From NCBI GenBank assembly GCA_030549335.1, contig CM060194.1, positions 39,821,171 through 39,885,170 on the forward strand: a stretch of DNA of 64,000 nucleotides. The letters run 5' to 3'. Below the pieces are notes generated by a model, which made no database searches, had not been told where the DNA came from, and saw only the letters and a list, made by a program, of their open reading frames with translations. How positions within the stretch are numbered: position 1 is the stretch's first letter; each line of letters starts with the position of its first letter. Made by a program: the position numbers and the translations under genes. The stretch is from Pontederia crassipes (lineage: Eukaryota > Streptophyta > Magnoliopsida > Commelinales > Pontederiaceae). Positions 22,669-34,471 of this stretch are shown here, piece by piece.

Positions 22669-25267
22669 AATTCCACTATTGTTGCTTTAATAGTGACAAT
22701 TCAAATATCCTCTCTAGAAAGTTCACAACTCGTAATCTACAAGTTACGAGATACACAGATATCATCATTGATGAGTTTTCTTTTGTCATGGCTCGTAATA
22801 CAATCACAACAACACCAACAAAGCTCATCTTTTCCCATCTGTGAAGTCAAAACTCATGATTTAGCCTTCACAAGTTATCAAAGGACTAAAAAAGTTTATC
22901 CTCATGTTTCATGGTTCGTGTCATCATTATCATGACCCATGAAACGACCTTGTAACAACTGTTGAATCACAAGGGTGTAATAAAGGGGATTAATTGGTTT
23001 TTAATCGATAAACCCAATTTTGCAATTAAGATGGGGAAGTTCAAAATCATTTTTGAAAAAATTTATGACAAAGAAAATAATATTCAAATCACAACCATAA
23101 TAGCAAAAAATGATGAGTTTGTTGATAATGTTCAGTCACACTTTGGCCTATACTCCCTGCTTCAATATTTTGATCTAGAGATCTTCGAAGATTCTACTAG
23201 AATTCTTCTTCATTTGTAAATAAGTCAAGGAAGAAACTCTTTACACCATCTTTTTTTATGTTTTAAAAAATGAGACACTAGAGATCTTTGGAGATTCTAC
23301 TAGAATTCTTTTTCATTAGTAAATAAGGCAAGAAAGAAACTCTTTACACTATCTTTTTTCATGTTTTGAAAAATGAGACAATATTTCCTTGTCAAAAGTT
23401 TTCATCTGAATCTTATCACGTAGGTCCACATCATCATTTTTTCTTTTTCCTCCACTCAAACTTAATTTTGTATCTGTATGATCATTCAAATTTTCAAAAT
23501 TTTTAAACATGATCATTCAACTTTTCAAACTTTCAGTTATGATCATCTTTTATGTAAAAAAATTAAAATAATAAAAATGTGTAATAAAATAAATAAATAA
23601 ATAAAGGAATATTGCCTCTAAAAGGGCTATCTAAATATGGACTTTTGAGTTGTGTTATGCCATGGTCCAACACCCCGCTGTGTAGTTCGACACGCTCTAG
23701 CTCGAGCCCAACCTGGCGGTCGTCCCTATGTTGGGCTAAAGTCCATCTTTAAAGTTATCATTCCTCTTCCCCTCTAATGTTATCAAGAGATCACAACCAC
23801 TTGGTGAGATTGATGCCTCTTTTTAATATTTATTTCTTTATCATTTTAATTTTTAAATAGAAAGAGAGAAAATACTGATGTGATAATATTTTTATTAAAA
23901 ATAATTAAATGATTACAAAAGTTGAATGTTTCTTGAACACTTTTTATTTTTGTTTATTTATTATTTTATTTGTACTTATTTTATAATTTTTAAAACTTTT
24001 AATGATGATTGTGACTAAAACTTTTGAGAAGTTAAAAAAAGGGTCGCAACCCATAAAAGAGCTGTCATCTCTCATTGATAATTAATTTTTTTAAATATTA
24101 TTATTGTATTCTGTCTCATTTTTATTATATTAAGTTTTTTTAATAAGGATCATGACTGAAATTTCTTAGAAGTTGAATGATCATATTTGAAAATTTTGAA
24201 AAGTTGGGCGACGATACAAATATAAAATTAAGTTTAAGTGGAGGAGAGAGAAAAATATTGATGTGATATTTTTTAATTTTAAATTTTGACATGGAGAAGT
24301 GAAAAAATACTAACGTGATACAACATGGGAATCCACATCAATGATCTATTGATAAATGGGCAATAGTAGGTCACAATGACAGTGACCAACATGTTTCTAA
24401 AATTTGATATTCATGATGTTACAAAATAAAATTAGGTGACCATGTTGAGAATATCTCATAAGTTGGATGGTTATTGTTAAAATTTACTCAATTCCACTAT
24501 TGTTGCTTTAATAGTGATAATTCAAATATCCTCTCTAGAAAGTTCACAACTCGTAAGCTATACAAGATACACATATCTCATCATTGATGAGTTTTCTTTT
24601 GTCATGGCTCATAATACAATCACAACAATGCCAATAAAGCTCATCTTTTATCATCTATGAAGTCACAACTCATGATTTAGCCTTCACAGGTTATCAAAGG
24701 AATAAAAAAGCTCATCCTCATGTTTCATGGTTCGTGTCATCATTATCATGACCCATGAAACGACCTTGTAACCACTGTTCACAAGGGTGCAATAAAGGGG
24801 ATTAATTGGTGTTTAATCGATAAATCCAATTTTGCAATTAAGATGAGGAAGTTCAAAATCATTTTTGAAAAAAATTATGACAAAGACAATAATATTCAAA
24901 TCACGACCATAATAGAATGAGAAGGGTAAGAGGAGAGAGTCCAAACACAAAAAATGATGAGTTTGTTGATAATGTTTGATCCACTTTGGCCTATACTCTC
25001 CGCTTCAATATTTTGATCTAGAGATCTTCGAAGATTCTACTAAAATTCTTCTTCATTTGTAAATAAGGCAAGGAAGAAACTATTTACACCATCTTTTTTT
25101 ATGTTTTGAAAAATGAGACACTAGAGATCTTCAGAAATTCTACTAGAATTCTTCTTCATTTGTAAATAAGACAAGGAAGAAACTCTTTACACCATCTTTT
25201 TTTATGTTTTGAAAAATGAGACAATATCTCCTTGTCAAAAGTTTTCATCTGAATCTTATCACGTAGG
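21614..25267. repeat. 1.8-kb tandem segmental duplication (copy A 21614-23424, copy B 23427-25267)
   Basis: The two halves align from CACATCATCATTTTT to TCTTATCACGTAGG with a period of about 1813 bases and only scattered substitutions and small indels. The copy starts inside the left arm of MULE-1 and ends well beyond its right end, so copy B holds a MULE lacking its left terminus. Near the end of each copy is a shorter tandem pair of about 110 bases (gagatcttcgaagattctac ... aatgagacactagagatct), which also belongs to repeat R1. The three MITE/R1 pieces carried within each copy show that the duplication came after those insertions. Confidence 0.88.
23140..23400. repeat. Dispersed repeat R1, copy 3 (internal tandem pair)
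   Basis: Two units of about 110 bases, each with 'agattctactagaattct' and 'aagaaactctttacac' blocks, related to 9255-9420. The fourth copy is at 24955-25240 in duplication copy B. Confidence 0.55.
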
Positions 25268-26756
25268 AGCTTAACCACTATCATAAAGGTACTATGATAC
25301 TTTCACAATATCTCTTTTACAATTGAAATTTTAGAAAAAAAAAGAAAGTACAAGAGAAAGAATGAATAATTTGCAAGTTAGAGCTCAAATGAATTTCACA
25401 ACTATCTTCTCTATTTTTTTTCTCTAAAGTTTTACTTTGCTTGAAGGTATTGAATCTTTAGAGTCTCAACTTTCTCCATAGTCATTGTAGAGTTTTTTGA
25501 GAAGTTGGCATAAAGTTTTTTATGTCATCATTAGGGCATATGTCTTTTATTAACGATGGAAGTCGACTCTAATTAGTCATTGTACTATTGTCTATTAGAC
25601 TTCATACAATGTACGTCCTCTTAGTGTTCACTTTAGATTAACAAAAACATTCATGTGGTGCAAGCCAAATTTCAAAATGTGAAAAGTCGCCAAGATCGAA
25701 AGAGGTCCATCAAATTTGAGATCGTGAAATTAAATAGATGATCGTAAGATCATATTTATATATTTAAAAGATATTACAATACATAAAATTATTTAAAATA
25801 AATTAATAATAAAATATTATTATGTAATAGTAATTTAATATGAATAAAAAAAGATTGACAATAATATGATAGTACTTAGTACCATCATATAGGTAACTTT
25901 TAGTATATACACTAAAGTTATTATTTTGAAAAAAAATATTCTTCTTTAAAAATAATTATAACTAAGAATGTCCCTCTAAAATTTTGTAATGCCCCCGGGT
26001 CCAATTAAGATGTTATTCATTTTGGATCTATTGGTCCGTACGAATTTAAAACGCATATTAAAGGTAAAGGAGAAGCTACATATAAGTCCATAACTACATC
26101 CATGTTTTGCCCACGTAGGACAATTCAATGAGACCATCTTGGTTCTTTCTCCAAAACTCATGTTGGGATATTAAAGAAAAGAAGGAAAGATTTTTAAAAA
26201 CAATGTAAATTAGAATGTTAGGATTTAAATTTTGAGAATGATACAATTATGAAATTGATTCTAAATTTGAAACAAAGACCACATAAGTGGGATCATAACA
26301 TAATCAGTGCGTATGGATTTAAATCACTAAGGGGATGGAGAGTTTAGCAGGGATCTGTTAGGTTTAATTATGACGTGGTGTGTTAAAAAATTCTATATCT
26401 TGTTTGGATATAATTTTTAAAAATTTAATTAAGGGTATGTTGGTATTCATAAGATCATCACTTGACTTAAAATTAAACACATCAAATTGATGATTTTGAC
26501 GGGGTTAGAAATAATTATTCACTTCTACCTTTATTTTTTCTCAATCAAATAAAATAAATAAAATTCTCTTAATGATAATAAATACATTTATCAAACCTAA
26601 TCTTCCCTAACCAATATATCATATTTTGTATTTGAAAAAGAGCAGATTAAACTAATCTAACACGTCTCATTAGTTTATATTTAAATATGATTTATATAAA
26701 CACTTACTATACTCAACCTTGTCAATTGTCACTATACTGCTCTAACCCACTCCTCT
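25268..26756. other. AT-rich intergenic stretch, no gene
   Basis: No ORF with recognisable content. A few short stretches such as 25976-26161 are open by chance. Nothing else seen. Confidence 0.5.
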
Positions 26757-26765
26757 TAAATTAAA

Positions 26766-27161
26766 GGGTTATTTTCTTTAACCACCCCTAAACTATCACC
26801 ATTTTTTACATCTAACTTTAAATTAAAAACTTCATTTTTTGGTCCCTAAACTATAACGAATTTTCAATTTGATCCTTTCGTCCAATTCCGTCAACTTTGA
26901 TTTTTTAGAATTTGTGAAAAGTAAAAAATGCCCCTCTCAGAAAGAGAGATAGTAGAGGGAGAGGGGTTTCGTCCGATGAGGTGCGGGGGTCGCCCGCCCC
27001 TGCGCTCGTTGGCGGGGCGAGGCCGCAGAGTGGGGGGTGACCCCCCCACCCCCCTACGCCGAGGTTGCTGAGAGGGGGGTGACCCCTCCCCCCCTCCTTC
27101 CCCGCGTCGGCGCGGCGCAGGGGGTGAGGGGTCGCCCCCTAATCTGTGACCTCGCCGGAGG

Positions 27162-27202
<41 letters not shown>

Positions 27203-27529
27203 GGGAGGGGGGGGGGGACCCCCAATCCTCGGCGCGGGGAAGGAGGTGAGGGGAGTTCGTCCCCACTCTGCGACCTCGCCCCTTCGGTGAGCGCAGGGGC
27301 GGGCGACCCCTCTGCACTTCGTCGGATGAGCTCCCTCCCTCTACTCTCTCTCTCCTCGAGAGGGGCATTTTTAACTTTTCACAAATATGAAAAATCAAAG
27401 TTAATCGAAAAGTGCAGGGGTTAGATGTGAAAAATCGTGATAGTTTATAGATCCAAAAAATAAAGTTCGTAATTTGAAGTTAGATGTGAAAAATCGTGAT
27501 AATTTATGGATGGTTAAAGGAAATAATCC
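26766..27529. mobile_element. Fold-back Mutator-like element, GC-core family, copy 1
   Basis: 764-bp element flanked by a perfect 9-bp direct repeat TAAATTAAA (26757-26765 and 27530-27538). The termini are GGGTTATTTTC and inverted GGAAATAATCC. The AT-rich inverted arms run about 170-190 bases (aaactatcac, cttcattttttgg, tttgtgaaaagtaaaaaatg and their inverted partners). They enclose a roughly 400-bp extremely GC-rich core with runs of C and G, an internal (GA)n tract (27167-27199) and repeated blocks such as cgacctcgcc and gtgaggggtcgcccc. Long core ORFs exist on both strands but are low-complexity Gly/Arg/Pro-rich products of base composition. No transposase. A 9-bp duplication plus long arms fits Mutator. 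Confidence 0.85.
27167..27199. repeat. (GA)n microsatellite
   Basis: About sixteen GA units inside the GC-rich core of the fold-back element. Confidence 0.95.
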
Positions 27530-27538
27530 TAAATTAAA

Positions 27539-28300
27539 TTATCAAATAAAACTTGAATTGCTTATAGACTACCGGGAGTTCATAAGTTTGTGTCCAAATT
27601 ATTCTTAATTTTTTTTAAAAAAGTAATTATAAAGTGATAACAACATTTTCAAGTGAAAAAAGAAAGAGTAAAATAGAACTTCTTTCTGGAAGAAAAATAC
27701 CGAGGAAATAGGTAGAAGAAAAGATTGAGCGTAAAATTATTCAAATAAAATAAGGAGTGCTAATTTTATTTCTTTTAATTGATACTAGATGCACACTGAT
27801 TCTCTATTCAGTCACACATATGCAATTTATTGTGGTTGAATGTATATCCAATGTTAAATAACAATATTTTATCTCAAAATATCCTTATTTGCGTTGTTAA
27901 AAAATAAAACTAAATATACTGGGAAAGTCATAAATTGTGGGTATATAATTAAAAAAATGAAGCATTACTTAATTTCAACTATAACTAGTATCCATAACAT
28001 AACATAAAAATCATAACGTTTTCCATTAATAAATAACAACTATTAATTTTTCTTTGGAGATCCACGAGCTAATAATGAGAGAGAACACAAATGTAAATTA
28101 GAAATAAAAAAGCTCAAGTTCGCCATATCATTCCCCAACAACTATTGAATTTTAAAAATAATTGTTTTTATAGTACTTAAGAATGCTTAATATATTCATA
28201 AAATTTAATATATATATATATATATATTATACACACAATTAACCATGAAAAAAGTTTTATAAATGTAATATGTGCTAATCCGTCTGGAGAAATTATTACA
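27539..28300. other. AT-rich intergenic stretch
   Basis: No gene; (TA)n at about 28208-28228. It changes sharply to GC-rich promoter/leader sequence near 28300. Confidence 0.55.
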
Positions 28301-28650
28301 CACGGGCTTGCACGGGCCAAAGCATCGTACCGTCCATCTACCGTTAACTCACTCCAGGTCCACGTTTACCTCTCCTCTCGAGCCCTCGACCCGCGGTAAC
28401 ATCTTAATTTAACCTGTGTCGGTTACCCCGTCACATCGTCTCAACCGCCATTGATTACCAAGTCCAAACAAACGACCGACGGGCGTCTCTGCGGACCCCG
28501 CACGCTCGACCATCTTAAGCGCCAGAACCTTCGCGTAACACAATACCACCCGGCATTCTCCCACGGCTTAACCACGCCATCTTCCCCCGTTCGCTCCCAG
28601 AGTTCGCCATCTGCCATCGCCAGATCTCGGATCTCACATCTTTTCCGGCC
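28301..28650 (+). promoter_or_regulatory. Promoter and leader region of the LUSTR-family gene
   Basis: Abrupt rise in GC with CpG-rich sequence (cctctcgagccctcgacccgcgg) ahead of the ATG at 28651. No convincing TATA box, consistent with a broadly expressed TATA-less promoter. The start site is not determinable. Confidence 0.4.
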
Positions 28651-30009
28651 ATGGAGTGTGCTCGGCGCTCTCCGGCGACGCTCGCCGCTGCCATCCTCCT
28701 GCTTTTCTCCCTGGCCTACCCTTCCGCCGCGGAGATCAAATCACTAAAGATCTCCGAGGACTCCCGACAACTCATCCTCTTTGAGAAGTTTGGATTCACC
28801 CGCACCGGCGAGGTCACCATTTCCGTCTCCGAGGTTGCCTCCGCCGGCGCTTCGGACCCGTCCCTCTTCGGCTTCTTCCTCCTCTCCGACGAGAGCCTCA
28901 TCCAGGCCGCCTACGACTCCCAGCAGCACGTCAGCCCCAGCGCCGATCAGAACCGCAACACCAATGCCAACCCCAACTGCGTCCTCTCCAGCCCCTATGT
29001 CCGCTTCCTCTTCGACTTTCGACAGCTCCAGGCGAACGCTTACAACAACACCTTCCCCATCACGCACCCGGACGAGTACTCCCTCTTTTTCGCCAACTGC
29101 GCCCCCGACGCCAAGGTGTCCATGGCGGTGCGCACCGAGATGTACAATGCCATAGGCGGCGGTGACGGATCTCGCCGCGACTACCTCTCCGTCGGGCAGG
29201 CCCGGGTGCCCACCATATACTCATTCTTTGCTGTCGTCTATGTCGTCTTCCTTGGCGTCTGGATCTACCTTACACTCTTCAAGAACCGCCTCTCCACCCA
29301 TCGGATCCACCATCTCATGGCCGGTCTCCTGCTCACCAAGGCCCTCAACCTCGTCTTTGCTGCTGAGGACCAGCATTATACCCGCCAAACCGGCACGCCC
29401 CACGGTTGGGACGTCCTCTTCTACCTTTTCCAGTTCCTCAAGGGCGTGCTTCTGTTCACCGTCATTGTCCTCATCGGCACCGGCTGGTCCTTCCTCAAGC
29501 CGTTTCTCCAGGAACGCGAGAAGAAGGTGCTCATGATCGTGATTCCGCTTCAGGTCGTCGCAAACATCGCGTCCATCGTCATCGGTGAAACAGGGCCGTT
29601 CATCCAGGATTGGGTCACCTGGAACCAGGTGTTCCTCCTAATTGATGTCATCTGTTGCTGTGCAGTCCTGTTTCCCATAATTTGGTCCATTAGATCCCTG
29701 AGGGAGACGTCCAAGACAGATGGGAAGGCGGCCAGAAACCTTGCCAAGCTCACCCTTTTCCGACAGTTCTACATTGTTGTGATTGGGTATCTTTATTTCA
29801 CGAGGATAGTGGTATACGCCCTGAGGACGATTGCTTCGTACAAATACAGGTGGGTGAGCGTGGCAGCTGAGGAGATGGCGAGTTTGGCCTTCTATGTCTT
29901 CATGTTTTACATGTTTAGGCCAGAGGAGAAGAACCAGTACTTTGCTCTTGACGAGGAAGAGGAGGAAGCTGCAGAATTGGCTCTGCGTGAGGAAGAGTTC
30001 GAGCTTTGA
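28651..30009 (+). CDS. GPR107/LUSTR-family seven-transmembrane protein (plant CAND6/CAND7-like)
   Basis: Intronless, 452 residues, the usual size for this family. A signal peptide at about 1-27 (ATLAAAILLLFSLAYPSAAE) precedes a luminal domain at about 28-185 with paired cysteines (NPNC, ANCAPD). Seven hydrophobic helices follow at roughly 187-209, 219-239, 253-281, 291-311, 323-347, 368-391 and 400-422, including TIYSFFAVVYVVFLGVWIYL, HHLMAGLLLTKALNLVF and YIVVIGYLYFTRIVVYAL. The tail is strongly acidic (DEEEEEAAELALREEEFEL). Relatives of human GPR107/GPR108 localise to Golgi and trans-Golgi membranes and affect retrograde trafficking; Arabidopsis members were listed as candidate G-protein coupled receptors, but receptor activity is unproven. 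The start is the first ATG and begins the signal peptide. GC-rich third positions contrast with the AT-rich flanks, as in many monocot genes. No damage seen. No ligand can be named. Confidence 0.93.
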   Translation: MECARRSPATLAAAILLLFSLAYPSAAEIKSLKISEDSRQLILFEKFGFTRTGEVTISVSEVASAGASDPSLFGFFLLSDESLIQAAYDSQQHVSPSADQNRNTNANPNCVLSSPYVRFLFDFRQLQANAYNNTFPITHPDEYSLFFANCAPDAKVSMAVRTEMYNAIGGGDGSRRDYLSVGQARVPTIYSFFAVVYVVFLGVWIYLTLFKNRLSTHRIHHLMAGLLLTKALNLVFAAEDQHYTRQTGTPHGWDVLFYLFQFLKGVLLFTVIVLIGTGWSFLKPFLQEREKKVLMIVIPLQVVANIASIVIGETGPFIQDWVTWNQVFLLIDVICCCAVLFPIIWSIRSLRETSKTDGKAARNLAKLTLFRQFYIVVIGYLYFTRIVVYALRTIASYKYRWVSVAAEEMASLAFYVFMFYMFRPEEKNQYFALDEEEEEAAELALREEEFEL

Positions 30010-31003
30010 GTGAAATTAAGTAGATATTGCAACTTTTATAGGCACAATTCACATTTCGTACTTGGCATCTTGCTTCTCTTAGATGTAATTATTCTTTGCC
30101 CTTTAATTTTGCTGATTGTTTCTTGTTCTGAGATTATGAAATTTCCAAATGAATTGAATATATGTTTGTTCTACAATACAAACTTTTATCTTGTAGACAT
30201 TGCATAGTGAGACATAAGCTAGTGATAATATATATATGCACATCTGTATTTAGATGGACATTAGAGGGCTAAAGAGGTGCTTTCTGAAACATCAAGTGGT
30301 GATCTTGTTGTCACAATGCTTACATTGGGTTAATCGTTTTCATTTCAGAGAGCCCTTTAAGCTCTGTTTAACCCCATCCATTCTAAGGTTATTTTTAGTG
30401 GTAGTTTCTGAGGGATATGGCTGATGATCCTATTTGGTCAAATACCTAGTAACAACCTCCTATGTTCCTCTAATTACTTCATTTCACACATAGCGACAGC
30501 TAGGTAGACGAGTATAAGATCTTTAAGTACTTATGAAGCTATGATCTACGTCGAAATATCATCTGAGATCAATTATGACCAAATAAGAAAGCTGCTAGCA
30601 TATGTTCACAGCATCTTTGAGTCTATATTGCACTGACTGATAGATACAACATAGTGCTAACCTACTTTCTTCAGGATAAATCCCCTTATTTTGTCTATAA
30701 ATGTAGTTCCAGAATTTTTGCAACTGCCTGATTACAGCATGAACTGTCCTTTTGACCTGTGATTTATGGTTCAAATATTTCTCGAGCTAATCTAGATTCT
30801 TGAATTCATATTGCACTATGAGGTATCTTCATCTTGTTCATAAAGCTGACCAATGTCGACACATCAAATGGCCTCCCTATTTTGTCTATGGACCCCTCAA
30901 ATTCATCTTTGTTCAATCTTCCAATAGAGAATTCGTTTCAAAAAAAAAAAAAATCTTCCAATAGAGAATCACTTTCCTATTTGTTTTTTTCTTATTTCTT
31001 AGT
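30010..31003. other. 3' UTR and downstream intergenic sequence
   Basis: AT-rich sequence after the stop. An AATGAATTGAATATATGTTTG patch near 30147-30168 could carry the near-upstream poly(A) element. No further gene. Confidence 0.4.
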
Positions 31004-31093
31004 CTTTGAGCTTGAGAAATACTTGGAAAGATATATAAGGTAGATTATCTTTGAGCTTGCGAAATACTTGGAAAGATATATAAGGTAGATTAT
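31004..31093. repeat. Tandem duplication of a 45-bp unit
   Basis: 'ctttgagcttgagaaatact ... aggtagattat' occurs twice head to tail (31004-31048 and 31049-31093), differing at one or two bases. A 16-base 'atcttccaatagagaa' is also repeated nearby, around an A-run at 30942-30953. Confidence 0.93.
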
Positions 31094-34000
31094 CCTAAGC
31101 ATTCCTAAAATGTGACTGTTAAGAGAGTACTTGGACATGGCACATTTAGCAGGAGTGGCAATATGTAGTTATGTACTTAATTGGAAAATCTTGCTTATCT
31201 CACCCCTTTAGTTTGGAAATTCAACCCGAGTTGCATTTTTGAGACACTTTGTATAGTATAAACTAGGAAACTCAGGAATGTGTCATGCATCTGAAGTGCA
31301 ATAATTTCTTTGATAAACTAGGTATAAATGTAAATGGTTCTGCGTCTGATATAGTGATATGTTTTTTCGTCTGCACATATGTTGACCTATGATTTGTTAT
31401 CATATTCCAATTATTCCTTTGTTCTTTTTTATCGTCTCTTTGTGCACCCACCCACCCCCCTGTGAACAGGTTCCTACCGTTCTTCCCAGTCTCGTACCCC
31501 ATTGGATTTCAACAACCGTCTCTTTACAAGTTAAACAGAGATTCTGCCATTTTCTTTCTTTACAAGAACTTTCCTTTTGGTGAAAACTTTTCCCAGTACA
31601 GGTTTCTCGGTAAGAAGTTTTTGCACAATTTTTTTTCTATCACTGAGGACGTAATGGGCGAGCTGTAGAGTTTTTTGCACGTTTGATTCCTTTAAAATTG
31701 GTGTTGATGTAGTTCTCTTTTCAGCTCCAAGATATTTTTCATCCCCAAGATTTATGCGAGGGATGTAAATTAAATGTTGAAACTAGGTCGCTGGATGATA
31801 CTTCTGTATAATTTATTTTGAAAGGGGCTTTCTGGAGGATTAGTTCTAATTCTTTTTATCTTTACGGCATGTAATAATATCTTTTCGCTTTCATATCGCC
31901 ATTTCTATCGTATCACCCATTCAAGGTCCCTTCTTTGTTGACTTCCACCCCAATTAGGCAATTATCCCTATAGGTTTCATTTTATATCATTAAGAACCAC
32001 ATGCACTGTTATCTTCTTCATTTGGTTAGTCATTTTGAGTTCCATTTTTTGTCCGAAAATTTTCCTTGCCCTTTTATTAACCCTTAGCCCTGTAGGCTCA
32101 TGGATCTTATGATAGGAGTAAACACACACACACACAGAGAATGAATAGATAACTAAATCAAGACATTTTTGGCATTTGGATTCTTTAACGAGCATGCAAT
32201 AAGGTTTGTTTGGTTTTAAGGTTGAAGGCGTGGGTCAGGTTGGTGAAGTTGACTATGGCGTGAGTTTATAAAAAATATGTTTGAATATGAATTAATGGGA
32301 TGGATTAGAGTGATAGTTGGACATTCGTTCGTTAATTAATAAACTGTTCGAGAGGACGACCATTAATTCATTAATAATATTAAGTATTTAAACATAATTA
32401 ATTATTTCTTATTTAGTGCCTATCATAAGCTTACATAACAATATAGTAGAATATAAGTAGATTATTCATTATTAATTTGATTTGCTCTATTATTAATGAC
32501 AAAATAAAATTAACAAATGAGTAAAAAAATTATGAGAAAACTAAAGGAAAAAAATAATGATAGCTTATTTATTATAATATTTTATTAATTCATCACGACA
32601 AAAAGAATATAAGAAAATCTAGAAAAAAAAGAAATGTCAAATTTACAAATAAATAAAAAGAATAAATTATTTTTTTAAAAAAAATTAATGGGCTTGCCTG
32701 CTTCGTCTCTTAGCCAATCTATCCGTTAAGACCTTAACGGGCCGAACTAGTTTGAAAGTCTATTAGGTGGTCCGATAATAATTCGTTAAATTAACGAGTC
32801 TGTCCAGCCCGTCTGATGTCCGATCAAAATTCGATTGACCAAAACTATTAGGAGTCCATCCGATCTATTAAACACCACTAGGGTTAAGTTAATTTAATCC
32901 ACTATTTGTTTGGATACAGTCTAAAAATATATGGATTAGGGAATGTTAAATTTGATAAATGTCTTTATTATTCTTAAGAAAAAAATATTTTTTTTCATAA
33001 AAAAGATATGAGTAGAGAAGAAATAATTATTATAATCCTCGATCATCAATTTGGTGAATTTAATTTTTAAGTTGGTGAATTTAATTTTAAGTCAAATGAT
33101 CAACTTACAAAGTCCAATCTAATTAATTAAATTAATAACAATTGTATTCAAATATGGGGTAAAAAATTTTAAACCTACTAATCTTAATTAAATTCTCGAG
33201 CGCCGGTCCATTTTATTACCAATAGCTAAGTCTCAATTTGCTGATTATTGACCATCTTACTATTACTGAAAGATTGATTTTTTATTTTCTTTTTGCCGCA
33301 TCAACTTGAATGGTTAGAACAATTAGATCAGCCGTACTTATCCTGGACGTGGACTAATGATTTGTGATTATTATCTATATTTATAAGTAGGTTAAAATGA
33401 CTTAAAAGTTTATTTTTAAATTTTCTTTTGTGTGTGTGTGTTTGATAACCAAATATTTTTTTGAAAATAAATTTTTGCATTGTCAAATTATTAGTAACAA
33501 AAGTAAGGATCTCAATTTATTTTTTTATCTAATAAGTCATTTCTCGAAGTAATTAAATCATCACTATAGTCTCAATTCTTCAAAATATTTTCATTTCATT
33601 GCATACAAAATATTTCTCTCTTATTTTTTTTTACACCGGAGTGTATTACCTCCCTCCCAATTTATTTTTGATTTAATTAAAATATTTTATGTCAACATTA
33701 AAGTATATAGTAAATTATTTTAATGTAATATTTTAGTTATATATTATCATTAAATTAAAATACTTTTTATTTACTTCGAGTTTTGAAAGAGTCTATGAAG
33801 TGTTTGCCTGGCATTCGAATTTAGGTCTCCACTCTCACCTCAATCTCTAGAATTGAATGGGTTTCTTATTTTAAATGGGATGTGTTATTTCTTTCTCTCT
33901 TAACCCCAAGGTTACCTAAGTTGGATCAGTTTATGATTAGATCTTTTTTATTCAAGTTATATTTATAATATTTAAAAAATATATTAACAAAAAACTATTA

Positions 34001-34466
34001 ATTGACAATTAGAATTAATCAAATAAAATACAAATTCTAGTGTGATCGAATAAATTATTTTTCTATGCTTAACAATAAAGTTATATTTATTTATTTATTT
34101 ATTGCCTTTTTGTTTCTTTCTCTCCAATTAATTTTTTATTTTCTTCTTGTTGAGTAAATTTCACGCATTATCCTATAACTTCATCATAATATCTATATAG
34201 TCATCAAACTTTATTTTATAATTAGACCACCATCGAAATTTTGAAGTTCATTGTCGATAGTCCGTTTTTAGTTTCCTTGCTTATGTAACTGTCGCATCTC
34301 GAATTTTTCTCTCAATGTCATCTAACAAGTAATAGACAAATTTCACTGCTTCTTTTTCATCGCATCCACTTTCTAACCTATCAATATTATTTACCTTTCT
34401 CTACAAAATCTTACCCTTCAACCCTAACCCTAAATCTATCCACCTTTTCTTTATGATTCTCTTCAG
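31094..34466. other. Intergenic, degraded transposon-like sequence
   Basis: No gene. 32200-32900 is AT-rich and ends in aacaccactagggtt, which resembles the end of a decayed hAT-type element. 34145-34260 starts gagtaaatttcacgcattat, like Mutator-type arms, but no partner arm was found. Two plant-telomere-like words (ccctaaccctaaa) occur at about 34420-34433. Nothing firm. Confidence 0.45.
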
Positions 34467-34471
34467 TGTTG

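Noticed and set aside
27037..27424. Overlapping open frames of 70-114 codons on both strands
   Set aside because: They lie in the GC core of the fold-back element. They are Gly/Arg/Pro/Glu-rich, driven by G/C runs and (GA)n, and resemble no protein.
28744..29753. Long frames opposite to or shifted from the LUSTR gene
   Set aside because: Shadows of a GC-rich coding sequence; the frame used has the signal peptide and seven helices.
34419..34433. Telomere-like ccctaaccctaaa
   Set aside because: Only two units; too short to indicate an interstitial telomere.
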